This document shows, piece after piece, positions 45,319-54,873 of a DNA stretch of 64,000 nt. A program made the translations under genes and the position numbers. The notes beneath the pieces are model-generated. The model was not told the DNA's origin. It made no database searches and saw only the letters and a list, made by a program, of their open reading frames with translations. Position 1 is the first letter of the stretch. Each line of letters begins with the position of its first letter. Origin of the DNA: Undaria pinnatifida (Eukaryota > Sar > Phaeophyceae > Laminariales > Alariaceae); NCBI GenBank assembly GCA_012845835.1, contig JABAKD010000020.1, positions 13,878,268 to 13,942,267 of the forward strand. Reading direction: 5' to 3'.

Positions 45319-47280
45319 TATATCTACATATGCTAGAGGGTAAGCGACACCCCCGCCCCCGCGGCGTTGGTGCCACGGTGAAGCAACTAGTTTCTAAACA
45401 AAAGAAAAAAATACTCAAGACACCAAAAAAAATTCCTAATGATCGTGTTCTTCATACGAAACCCCATGTATGGTATCACGTGATACAACATCAGCAACGT
45501 GATGAGACTCTTGAGTTTACGTCCACGAACATCAGGGATAGAAGCAGCGTTACAGGCAGCCGACGAACCTCATGCCGCGCAAGAGAGGCTGCGATACAGA
45601 AACAGCAACATCGTCACGAACAGCCGATAGACAAATAATCCAGGATACCGCGAAACCCAGGATAGCACGAAAGCCCTTCGTAAGAAATAAGCAGAACGCA
45701 CGAAGAAATCCCGAAATCATACTTGTGCTCGCACGGTGCTCATGTACGCGTGATATCATGTCGTATACAAAAGCAAAAGCAGCAACGTGACAGACTCTGG
45801 GCTGTATGTATACAAACACCACTGGAGGCAGCGTGATAGACAGCTAACGAAATAAGAGTGTGATAGATAGGCGACGGAAAATTCTGAAGATACTCAACGA
45901 AAACGTTTTTTTTTGCACAAAAAGGTACGAAGTGGGCATCAACGCGGACAAAGATACGCAGCAACCTCGACGATTGTTTGTATTGTATGGATTCAGACCT
46001 GAATTGTGAGACGTTTCCAGGCAAAATATAAGTCTTGAGACTTATGACTATGATCCGAGCGTTGTGTCGTGCCGACTTGCGAAGAAAAACATGGACAAGC
46101 GGACAGACATCAGAGACAACAGGTACGACAGTACAACAACAGTAGTATTCAATAGGTGCTTTTCGAAAGTGTGGGACAAACAGAGCCAATAAAATATCAA
46201 GTAGACATCAAACTGGGACAAAGATACGCAGAAATCTCGACGATTGGTCGCACGAATGCAGGCATGTGATGCGAGAAATGCCCTAGCGAAAGAGATACCT
46301 TGAGTTTGGTTCTGATCCGAGCGTTGTATTGTGCCAGATTGCGACGTGAAAAATAGCGTCGGAGATGCAGCAGACGGACGTGAATTTTTCGAACGTGTGA
46401 GATATTTTTTTCTAGCACCTATTTTCTTTAAAGCTAATATTGATATATTTCCTTCAAATTATCATGTTTTTATTGTTCTCTGCAGCGATGTGGGGGGACG
46501 GCTCCACTGGCGTGACACGAGAGCCGCGGCACCAACCGCTTTTTCTCGTCTCCTATGGTACTGCCAGAACCCGAGAGTGCCCCCCCCGCAGCCAGCTGGT
46601 CGGGGCTCTAACATTACGCAGTCTTGGACGACTGAGACCCCCCATTATTGACCACCGCAGCAATTCCGGTAGAAACCACAGCAGTAGACTATCTTGTACT
46701 GTAGGCCTGTCAATCGGCAAACGAAAGGTCATTCGGCTCTTGTGCTCTGCTATATTCGCAGGGCTATGCACATGAGACACTTGGAGCCTCAAGAATGATC
46801 ATCGCTTCCCCGTTCATCCGATCCTAAACATCCATCCATCTATGGAACCCCCAGTATCGTATATATATTTTTATTCGTCGGTTTTGAACGAAACTAACGT
46901 TGCGAAAAAACACAATACTTGCCAATGGGAACGGGTAGGCATCAATGCCTAACTCTATTCTTAAGTTAAAAAGTGGGAATAATCTGATCTATAAGTGGGA
47001 ATAATCTGATCTATACCATAAATAATTTAAATACACTCCAGCTGAGAGATCGAAAATTTCGTCGAAATTCGTTTTTTCAAGCTGTGAGTGAAACTCCGAT
47101 CGCGCTATATAAAGTATACCTGATAAAGATTTTGAACGTGTATTTGCGATGTTGTACTGTATTTGCGATGTTGTACTGTATGAAAGCTACAAACGAAGTG
47201 TTTGTAGGTAGATGTATGCGTACAAAACGACACGATGGTTGATGCTGATTCGTATATGCACCTCTGTATAATTCGTTATC
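45319..47280. other. DOT1 3' region or intron, with old direct repeats
   Basis: 45925-46100 and 46200-46385 share GGACAAAGATACGCAG, CTCGACGATTG and GATCCGAGCGTTGT, a direct repeat about 275 bp apart. Otherwise nothing recognised. Confidence 0.5.
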
Positions 47281-47302
47281 ATGGTTGATGATGACAATTG
47301 TC

Positions 47303-47506
47303 GAGCCAAGAGGACTACGCGGCGAGGCTGACAAACCTCCTCCTCCTCCTCTTTATCCCCCTCCTCCTCTTGCTCCTCCTCCTTGTTATTCCCCTCCTGT
47401 TTCTCCTCCTGTTTCTCCTCTTTCCCCTCTTGCTCCTCCTCTTGCTCCTCCTCTTGCTGCCCCTTCTCTTGCTCCTCCTCTTACGATGGTTTTGTCATGA
47501 TATCAG
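47303..47506. repeat. duplicated exon start and (CTC)n pyrimidine tract
   Basis: 47303-47336 resembles the start of the candidate exon at 47505-47538 (GAGGACTACGCGGCGAGG against AGAATACGCCGCGAGG). Between them lies about 150 bp of CTCCTC/CTTGCTCC, which produces Leu- and Pro-rich frames of no meaning. Confidence 0.7.
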
Positions 47507-47969
47507 CCGAGAAGAATACGCCGCGAGGTTGACGGAAACGACGCCTTTTGACGAGGACCAAGGCATGCCACGAGCGGGCAATAATCCATATACATCACGA
47601 AACCCGGGGATGGAACCAGGATATCCCCGGACGACGGCAGGCTCCAGCACGGCCGCTGCTCCGCCAGCGCCGGCCCCAACTGCCCCGCCAGCGCCGGCCC
47701 CAACTGCCCCGCCAGCATCACCGGCATCTCACCCTTCGCCACCTTATAAGAAGGTTAATTATGGCGGCGGCGATTTTGAAGGTTTCAGTTTGGGTAGCGA
47801 GATGTTGTCGGAGGGGGACAGCGCAACAGGCGAAGAGGAGGAGGAGGAGGAGGAGGAGGAGGAGGAGGAGGAGGAGGAGGAGGAGGAGGAGGAGTGGAGA
47901 GGCGAAAAGGAGATAGTGGGACGGGCTGCTGCTTATGGTTCGTCGCCGCGAAGGCCGCTTCATTGCTGA
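47507..47969 (+). CDS. candidate terminal exon (DOT1 long form or separate gene)
   Basis: It follows acceptor CATGATATCAG and would complete the split codon of DOT1 exon 5 (AG plus C gives Ser). It encodes REEYAARLTETTPFDEDQG and NPYTSRNPGMEPGYPRTT, a Pro/Ala-rich repeat, YKKVNYGGGDFEGFSLG and then about 20 Glu from a (GAG)n tract. The tail looks disordered. No domain is recognised, and its membership of DOT1 is inferred from phase. Confidence 0.45.
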
Positions 47970-48311
47970 TAACAGCAGTAATAATGGGTGGTAGCCGTGT
48001 TTGTGGTGGTGCAATCTGTGTTTTTTTTTAGTAAAAGTGATACTGTTGTAGTAGTTGTAGTCCGTCGTCTTGTTTGTTATGTGCAGTCCGTCTCCTTTTT
48101 TCAATGGAAAAGTGGTACCAGTTCGTCGTCCTCCTTTTGTGTGTGTCACGCGCTTTTACTTGATGATGCAGGCTCTTAGGTGAAAGTAGAGGCCCAGACG
48201 GTCGGTCTTGCGGTGATAAAGTTGATGTTGTCACCGCAGTGAGTGGGGTGCGTTGATGGATTGTTCGAATATTTACTTCCCGGTATTGTTCATCGTTTTT
48301 CGGTATTGCAG

Positions 48312-48469
48312 GTACACTCACTCGTGGTTTGTATGTGGATACGTTAGGTTCAACGGTTGTTGAGCTATTTTTGCTCAAGACAAAAGGGCTTCGGCCCCAG
48401 TGCCTGGAGATTACCGGATTGCTGGTGAACAGCCCCAGCGAGACGGTGTATGATGACGTGACGATTGCG
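48312..48469 (+). CDS. candidate exon, unassigned
   Basis: Between acceptor GGTATTGCAG and donor GAC|GTGACG lies an open, protein-like stretch: RGLYVDTLGSTVVELFLLK, TKGLRPQCLEITGLLVN, SPSETVYDD. Leu/Val alternation and lack of low complexity suggest a folded domain. I do not recognise it and could not join it in phase to a neighbour. Confidence 0.4.
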
Positions 48470-48479
48470 AGTTCAGTGT

Positions 48480-49770
48480 TGTACTTCGTACATAGATTGT
48501 ATACTGCTGTGGTCTAATGATGTACCGACTGGTATTTGTTAATGTATTCATGGTACGACTGCTGCAGCGCTCTGTTCAGCGAAGATACTTGTGGTACAAG
48601 CGTATGTGATGCTTCGTACCTCACGCGAGTTGCACTGGATTTGTCGTACGTACATACCTGGTACCCGGTATGTATTTAGAGGGCTACAGTCACTAGTAGT
48701 AGTATTTCTACTTGTGCTGTACCTATTCGTGCTACCTGCACGTACAGATCGAGAGAAAGCCGACGAAGAAAAACGTGGAAGGCGAAGAAAGGGGTGGTAT
48801 TGGTGGTCCAAGTCCGAGACGACAACGGAACGGAAGAAAGCGGAATATTGTGTATCGACTGTTCAATCAGACCAACACCGACCGTGAAGGATTGGATTAT
48901 GTGCTTCCCAGCTCTACTTTCGACTGAAACCCATGCAGTAAAGGAAAAGTTATCTATACCCAGTCTACTATTCATAGTACGCGACACCCCTGTTTTGGTC
49001 ACTGGTTTAGCTGGCCGACAACGTGCAGCATGAACTTCAGCGTCGATCCCTCATAAATATTCTCGGAAAATGGGAAAAAAAAAAACAAGGGAAATCCTGG
49101 GAAACCTGTACGAGAGGAAATCTATATGCACGAACTCTACCCCCCGTTTGCGTATAGTTGCGGCGTCGTGTCGCTCTAATATTTATTTTGGACCAAGCGA
49201 GAAATTTGGCTGAAACTCTTACGTGAAGCTGGGTACGTTGTACACTAATTCCTAGCTGCTGAGCTTGTAAACGTGGTTGTGCTCATGGTTCGTCGTGCGA
49301 AATCAGAGCCCATTTTTTTTCTTAGCTCCCAGTTTCTCGACAATTTTCCAACTATATAAATCCTACAACATAAAGTAAATAAGGCATTATTAAAGAAAGT
49401 TTAAGTTTAAAGTCCAAAGAATAATGTCCCCAGGAAGGCAAGCCGCATGAAGGTGGAGTTACGCACGGTACAAACGCCTAAAACAACAGTCACGTCAGTA
49501 GCGGTCATACTATTGAATTTGCTACTTGTTGGTGACAATACGCACCAGGTACGAGGTTTTTGCGCTGACGCCCAACGCTATCCCAATGCGATTCCAAAGA
49601 CCATCGGACACTGGAAGGGTCGGTAGAAGCGAATTTGTTGTTTGGTTATTATGATGTTGGCCCTAAATTAATACCTGCTATCGACGTATGTACGTAACAG
49701 GGCTGACGGCTGACGCCGGAACGCGAAACAAAACAAAATTCGAAGTCAACACTCCTTCTACATCTGGACC
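48480..49770. other. intergenic, nothing recognised
   Basis: A Lys/Arg-rich frame near 48750-48880 carries no motif. No repeat stands out. Confidence 0.45.
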
Positions 49771-50159
49771 CATCACCCCTCCTTGGATATCAAACAGAAC
49801 CGTAACGCCTTCTCGACAATAGCGTACCACAAATTGTAGCCCATGCTAAAATCCCTATAAAACAAGCTGCCTAGGAGGTAGGTCACCGGTAAACTTTAAG
49901 ACTCGTCAAAGTGATGACGTCGTTCTAACTCATCTGCAACATCCCGTCACTTTTTAGTGTGGCACACATGACCATATCTACCTCATCAACCGCATAACTT
50001 CATCTACGAACACTATAAATATGAGAGAATCGTGCTCAGGAGAAACAATAAATAATACAATGCATTTCAATTGTGGACACCATTTTGCAAAACTCTGACT
50101 TCCCTAATCTAAATATGAAAAGAGTCTAGACATTAACGTCATAATATGTCTTAGCCTTT

Positions 50160-50516
50160 TGTTATAAGGTTCAGTTTGGGTAAGCTATTGGTTAACCTAT
50201 TGCAAGTGGTCAAACGGACTAATACCCCACTAATTCCTTAACCAATGGCGTCGTCGACAGACCATGGATTTTTGGAACGTGGGTTCGAGTCCCACATCCG
50301 ACATAATAAACTTTTTCAGACTTTCCTCATGTCTAACTTGAAAAATATCCTCCCCGGTATCCCCAGGAAATGAAACCCCTTGGATATTGACAGGTCCGCC
50401 CGTATATCCGGCCGACCTGCTATCCCGCCGTTTCACGGGGGGGAAGTGTTGAAAGGCTTAGCTCGGGTAAGCTATTGGTTAACCTTTTGCAAGTGGTCAA
50501 ACGGACTAATACCCCA
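50160..50516 (+). mobile_element. TRIM (miniature LTR element), single copy
   Basis: 357 bp: a 70-bp LTR (50160-50229), a 217-bp interior and a 70-bp LTR (50447-50516). LTRs run TGTTRWAAGG to ACTAATACCCCA. The 4-bp target duplication CTTT is at 50156-50159 and 50517-50520. The interior starts with a possible primer site (TGGCGTCGTCGACAG at 50246) and ends with the purine tract GGGGGGGAAG before the second LTR. It has no coding capacity, so it must use enzymes of another retrotransposon. Two empty versions of the same site (59273-59298 and 60664-60690) lack the insertion. Confidence 0.92.
50246..50306 (+). other. tRNA-like segment inside the TRIM
   Basis: A box-A-like TGGCGTCGTCGA is followed by a perfect T-arm, GTGGG-TTCGAGT-CCCAC, containing a box B. 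A matching acceptor stem is not visible, so this is not a functional tRNA. It could be an internal pol III promoter or a captured primer-tRNA sequence. Confidence 0.6.
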
Positions 50517-50623
50517 CTTTAACGTAAGACAGGTGACAACCTACCATAAAATTGACACTCCATCACACTAGCCCTCCCTGAATACTCGTACATGCAGATC
50601 ACACGAAACATAAAATATTATCA

Positions 50624-50832
50624 TGTTGGTTATATAGCACTACCCACTGGCCCACGAAGTCACGTGACTACGTCTTGGTTATATAGAACTACCCACTGGG
50701 CCAGTGGGTAAAGCTATATAACCAACAAAAGATGCGTTTGGGAGTCCGCCGATTGACTCTCATCGACTTCGTAACACGGGATCTCTAGTCACGTGACTAC
50801 GTGGGCCAGGGGGTAATGCTATATAACCAACA
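50624..50832. mobile_element. palindromic MITE with nested palindrome
   Basis: The ends TGTTGGTTATATAGCA are inverted, and the inversion extends for almost 50 bp through ACCCMCTGGCCCACG and GTCACGTGACTA with few mismatches. Inside, 50674-50730 is a second, smaller palindrome built from the same TTGGTTATATAG and ACCCACTGG words. It has no coding capacity and can form a long cruciform. Confidence 0.88.
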
Positions 50833-50834
50833 GA

Positions 50835-51390
50835 TCAAAACGTCTTAACTACCAAAGATGGCATCGAAGATGCGGCTATTCGAACAGTGAAGAGAAGTGG
50901 CTGCAGAGTTACCCCAGACCTTGCTAACGAAGCGACGATGCCTCTGACATGATCGAAGCCCGTTCGTTGTACGCAAAAAACAGAAAGCGGGGGGGGCGTG
51001 GTACCACCGAAATGAACGCGAAGGAAATCGAAACAGTAGGGGGGAGAACACACGGAAGAGTAGTCAACGGACAGCGGCCTTCGGGGTATCTATGAGGCAA
51101 AGTGCAAATCCTGAGCACAAATGTCAACGCCTTTTTCAACGAGATGGACGAAAGTAAATGAGCCTACAATGTATTTGACGCAAATGTTGTCGAAAGGCTA
51201 GATCGTTGTGGACCCGAAGCAGAAAATATACCAGGTATAGTACATGGGCACGGAACCAAGAGACTAGAAGGGGGGTACCAATTCGAGCTACGAGATAAAG
51301 TGCACTGCAGAATACCAGCCAACGGCTGAATGTCTGTGTATAGGAAGAAAAACACAATGAAAGGAGCACTAACAGAGAATACGAGAGGCT
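50835..51390. other. intergenic, nothing recognised
   Basis: Open frames on the minus strand carry no motif. Confidence 0.4.
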
Positions 51391-51394
51391 CCAC

Positions 51395-52090
51395 AGGACG
51401 TGTCAGAATTATGCAATACTCCGCGAGCTCGCGAGCCAGCCCCCCAGTCTGGCGCTGAAGACACCAGGATCCGTAGTTGCCGCCTCGGAATGTGCTGTAA
51501 AACGAAGACTGGAGGTCGATCTTGATCGGGCTCGAGTCGTCTAGGAACCGGACGATGTAGGAGCCAGGCGAAGAGGTCCCGGGCTAGGCTTGGTGGGCAA
51601 ATTTTCCCAGCCACCAGAGGCCGTCGGGGGCCTTGTACCAGAGGTGGGCACCTGCGGGAAGGAGCGGCGGGGTAGGATCCTGTGTGGGCCGGCCCAGTTA
51701 TGGGGCAGCTTGGTCTTGGGCACGATGGCGTCGGTGCCTTTCTTGGCATCTTGACGGGTGGTGGAAGCGGAGCTGTAAATCCACGCCCAACCACACCAGG
51801 ACGTGCGTGGTCGGCGGACGAGAAGCACCTTGCCGTCATCTGTTGTGTGTAGATGGTATTTTACCGCGAGAGCAATGACCTCAGAAACAAGCGGGTTTTA
51901 CCGCGAGAGCAATGACCTCAGAAACAAGCGGGCGGCGGGACGAGGGGATGTAGTCCAAAAGGTCGTCTGGCGGCGGTGAAGGGAAGTCAATGGAAGTAAA
52001 CCGAATGGTGGCGGAGTAGATGGGTTCAGCGACTTATTCACGCGCCCAATCGGTGTGGGTAAAGCGCTCGACGCAGGAGCGGAGGTGATG
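51395..52090 (-). pseudogene. LTR-retrotransposon integrase C-terminal fragment
   Basis: On the minus strand: VSEVIALAVKYHLHTTDDGK, VLLVRRPRTSWCGWAWIYSS, KTKLPHNWAGPHRIL, then after a frameshift HLWYKAPDGLWWLGK, a stop, SYIVRFLDDSSPIKIDL and RGGNYGSWCLQ. This arrangement resembles the region after the catalytic core of Ty3-type polyproteins. A 37-bp direct duplication at 51857-51930 and other lesions show it is dead. Confidence 0.65.
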
Positions 52091-52257
52091 GTCGTCCACA
52101 GGATCATGGACGGGTTTCAGAAGACGGAGCGACGTTGGTGTGGGAGTCTGTACAGCGGCAGTGGTCGGTTTTTGCACGGTGTGTGCCGATGGACAGGTGG
52201 TCTTTCGCAGAGCAGAGGCGCTCGCTGCCGCTGCGGGAACGGCGGCAAGCGTCAGGT

Positions 52258-52566
52258 GGTCGCCCCGGTGGCGTATTAGGCTATCCTCGAGCCTGGTATT
52301 TGTCAGTTTTGTGAGTTCGAATCCCCCCGAGTGCATACTCGTATACATTCGTGGGGACTTTTTCTTGCGCACCAATTGACTTGCGGAAAGAGCGAGAGCG
52401 TGAGTTAGCAACACTCGATGAAAAAGTCGACGAGCAGTGGGATTGCTGAACCCTATGCGCGATAAAAATTGAAGGCAAGAACCGGGGGGGAGAAGGGACG
52501 ACGCCTGTGACCACGGCTTGTCCAGAAGCTGGAAAGTAGAAGTGTGCAAAAAAAATAGAAAAAAAT
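52258..52566 (+). mobile_element. tRNA-derived SINE, copy 5
   Basis: A complete copy: head GTCGCCCCGGTGGCGTATTA with box A, box B GAGTTCGAATCCC, the common body and an A-rich tail. It joins the retroelement fragment upstream to unrelated sequence downstream, which is why a long composite minus-strand frame spans it. Confidence 0.92.
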
Positions 52567-52589
52567 ATAGAACGGATGCGGGTTGTGCT

Positions 52590-52730
52590 CGATTTGAAGG
52601 GCTGCGGCAGACGTGGGAACATGTTTCCGTGCGGCGGAAGATCATGCGGTTGGATATGCCGTGGAGTACTTGGCGGGTTTTACCCAACATGGGTACCAAG
52701 CCGCCATGCACGAACTTTTCCCTCTCCTCC
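52590..52730 (+). pseudogene. repeated coding-like fragment, copy 1
   Basis: The plus strand reads FRAAEDHAVGYAVEYLAGFT and QHGYQAAMHELFPLLRAF. The same words recur inverted at 53585-53712 (YAVEYLAGFTQHGYQATMH on the minus strand). It is probably part of an unidentified mobile-element protein; I cannot name the family. Confidence 0.5.
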
Positions 52731-53225
52731 GCGCGTTTTACACCTGACTCCCCAAGCATGTGTGGGCGTCTCATCTCTCCGGCAGTTGCTCGGACGACCG
52801 CAACAGGGAGCCCCACTGGGACGAAGGCAAAGATGGCGACGGCAACCATGCATCACGATCTAGGGGCCCGTGCAACTCCGGCACCTTGTCGGGGAAAAAC
52901 AATTGCCGGGCGCAATCGTCCAACACGTTGTCCCCACGCCCGACAAAGAGGCAGCGAGGACACGTCAGATATTTGTCATTTCGTGTTCCAGCGACGACGA
53001 CACGTACTCCACGAACAGGCAAGGACCCCCCCGTGATGCAGAGACTCCATTGTCTGTTTCGTTCGCTGAGCTGACTATACCCCCCCCCCCCCTGACCAAG
53101 TGCTCATCCCACCGCCTGCTCCGAGCGCCCTCACCTCCTGATTTTCAGCCCAACCGTAAAAACTAGGAGGTGAGGGCGGTTGGAGCAGGCGTCGGGATGG
53201 GCACTTGGGCAAGGGGGGGGGGTGT
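52731..53225. other. low-confidence coding debris and C/G runs
   Basis: The frame from copy 1 continues loosely (HVWASHLSGSCSDD, PHWDEGKDGDGNH) after a shift. An inverted pair near 53098-53135 and 53165-53205 (CACCTCC against GGAGGTGAGGGCG) flanks ATTTTCAGCCC. No gene can be supported. Confidence 0.35.
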
Positions 53226-53229
53226 ACTT

Positions 53230-53560
53230 AGTTATGCATGACCGTAGTCGTATGGTCATAGACCCTTGCATCCCTACTCTGCCGGGACGGAGCACGTCGG
53301 GTTTTCACCAACCAGACATACATTGCGTGCACCGAGTGCGAAGCGCCGTGAGGTGTTCGGCGAGTCGCATGAAGGGTGAACTGCATCCTTCCAAGAACCG
53401 CTCGTGAGACGGACTTCGGCACCTTGTGCCTACTTTCTTGTACATGGGTGACAGCGCCAATGAGTTATTTTGTTTGCTGGTGTGGCCACTCCAGAGACAG
53501 CAGTGAGCATTACTATGTAACTGCCTCGCGGGTGCCTTACCATGTTCACACAACGCGATG
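53230..53560 (+). repeat. dispersed repeat R2, copy 1
   Basis: About 330 bp shared with 62930-63175 and 63415-63760 (both inverted). Common words are CGTCTCAC or CTCGTGAGACGGA, GGTGCCGAAGTCC, GTGGCCACTC and ACCCTTCATGCG. One end abuts a G/C homopolymer in every copy (53212-53222 here). It may be the 3' part of an unclassified retroelement. Confidence 0.75.
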
Positions 53561-53584
53561 CAATCGTTCCCCTTGTACGCCCAA

Positions 53585-53712
53585 AGGTACAGATTGTGCA
53601 TGGTGGCCTGGTATCCATGCTGGGTGAAACCCGCCAGGTATTCCACGGCATATCTAACCGTTGTGATATTCCGCCGCGCGGAAATACAGGAAATATGTTC
53701 CTATGTCAGCTG
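53585..53712 (-). pseudogene. repeated coding-like fragment, copy 2
   Basis: The inverted partner of 52590-52730, directly next to repeat R2. The minus strand reads YAVEYLAGFTQHGYQATMH. Confidence 0.5.
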
Positions 53713-53719
53713 CAGCTCT

Positions 53720-54570
53720 CGTGATCAAACCACGGTGATGGTCAGGAACCCCATGCCCCCTGAAAAGCAAGCTCAGAGGAACCTGCAGAAAAGGAGGTCC
53801 CGATCTGCAAAACATACAGGGAGGAAGCCACAAGCGCGGTTGACCGAGATGTGGATGCAGCTGTTGCAGCAGGCAAAGAAAAGGACACCTGGGAGGCTGT
53901 TTTTGATGAGCGAAGGCAGCGTCCAAGCGGGCACGCCTTTGGTCGATGCTCTAATCCAAGGCCCGACCTCGTGCTGGCCATGCTGTGCGAAGCGACTGCG
54001 CGGCAACCTGAATTTGCTGCTCGAGACGCGCAACGATGGCCTGCGCAGCCTCGACTTCCGTAGAAAGTGTCGAGTGGGTGGGCGTGTTGGACCTCGAGCC
54101 GAATCGGGGAGGGCAGAGTTTGCGGGCGGCGGAGACGGGGTGGGCGATAAAGAAGTCGGAGAAGGTGTGCGCACAGTAGGAGTCGAAGAAGTGGGGGCGG
54201 GTACACAAGGGGTCGCGGAAGAAAGCGTAGACAGGGCGTTGGAGGAGTCGGGTGTCTTGATCATCGGGGACCTCTACGACTTGAATTTTTTGTTGGTGCC
54301 ACTCGACACGGCAGTAGTCTTTGGAGCAATATCAGCATCCTCACACGGGGTGTTGCCGACTTGTGCCCTGGGTCTGTCTCGTCGTTGTCACTGCTGCTAC
54401 CGTTGCCGCCGTTTTCGCTGCCACTCGAGCCGTTGTAGTCGAGAAGTTCTTCCTCCTTCTTGATTTCACACATGGGAGCGGACTGCGAGGAAGGTCTGGG
54501 GCGAGCGAAAGGTTGAAATGCGGTCGGCAGGGGTGGGGTGGAGTTCCGCGTAAAAGTAGGAACTGGAGCG
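53720..54570. other. overlapping open frames, no gene called
   Basis: Long frames exist on both strands. A helical, Gln/Ala-rich minus-strand stretch (VEAAQAIVARLEQQIQ near 54050) looks the most protein-like. No motif is recognised and the frames conflict. Confidence 0.3.
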
Positions 54571-54576
54571 GTGTGG

Positions 54577-54811
54577 TTCTACGGTAGCCCCCCACACTTT
54601 TCTTTAACGAAATCGCCGGTTTTGAAACCAGCCCCTGGCCGTATCTCCGGCAATACGGTCCCCCTTACTACCCGGACGTCATCGTTCGATAGTCCTCCGC
54701 AAACAAAATAATATATGCAGATACTCTTTTCAAAGCATCCTTCCTCGCGTCGAGCAGCCGTGAACCGTTCGTTAAAGAAAACCGCTGGTTTGGGGGGGGG
54801 CTATCGTAGAA
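54577..54811. mobile_element. MITE family 2, copy 2
   Basis: TTCTACGGTAGCCCCCC at the left, and the reverse complement of the right end TTCTACGATAGCCCCCC. The interior is colinear with copies at 16055 and 56264. Confidence 0.85.
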
Positions 54812-54873
54812 TCAGTCAGCGTCACGGGCGATTGGGGTACGCGATAGGGATGCGGCACGAAACGAGCGGGCTA

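Larger units (their letters stand above)
49780..50575 (+). repeat. dispersed repeat R1 carrying a nested TRIM
   Basis: About 440 bp of its own sequence, from CCATCACCCCTCC through CACCGGTAAACTT, GAATCGTGCT, TTGTGGACACCATTT and GTAAGACAGGT to GACACTCCATCA, interrupted by the TRIM at 50160-50516. Pieces of the same repeat, without that insertion, are at 58225-58490, 59190-59305, 59415-59475 and 60630-60735. Confidence 0.8.

Noticed and set aside
47298-47506. A Leu-rich hydrophobic segment that looks like membrane helices
   Set aside because: It is translation of a (CTC)n pyrimidine tract preceding a splice acceptor.
52034-52849. A 271-codon minus-strand ORF
   Set aside because: It is a composite running through SINE copy 5 and a retroelement fragment; the joined frame is accidental.
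53558-54463. A 301-codon plus-strand ORF
   Set aside because: It starts in a repeat fragment, has changing composition along its length and conflicts with an equally plausible minus-strand frame.
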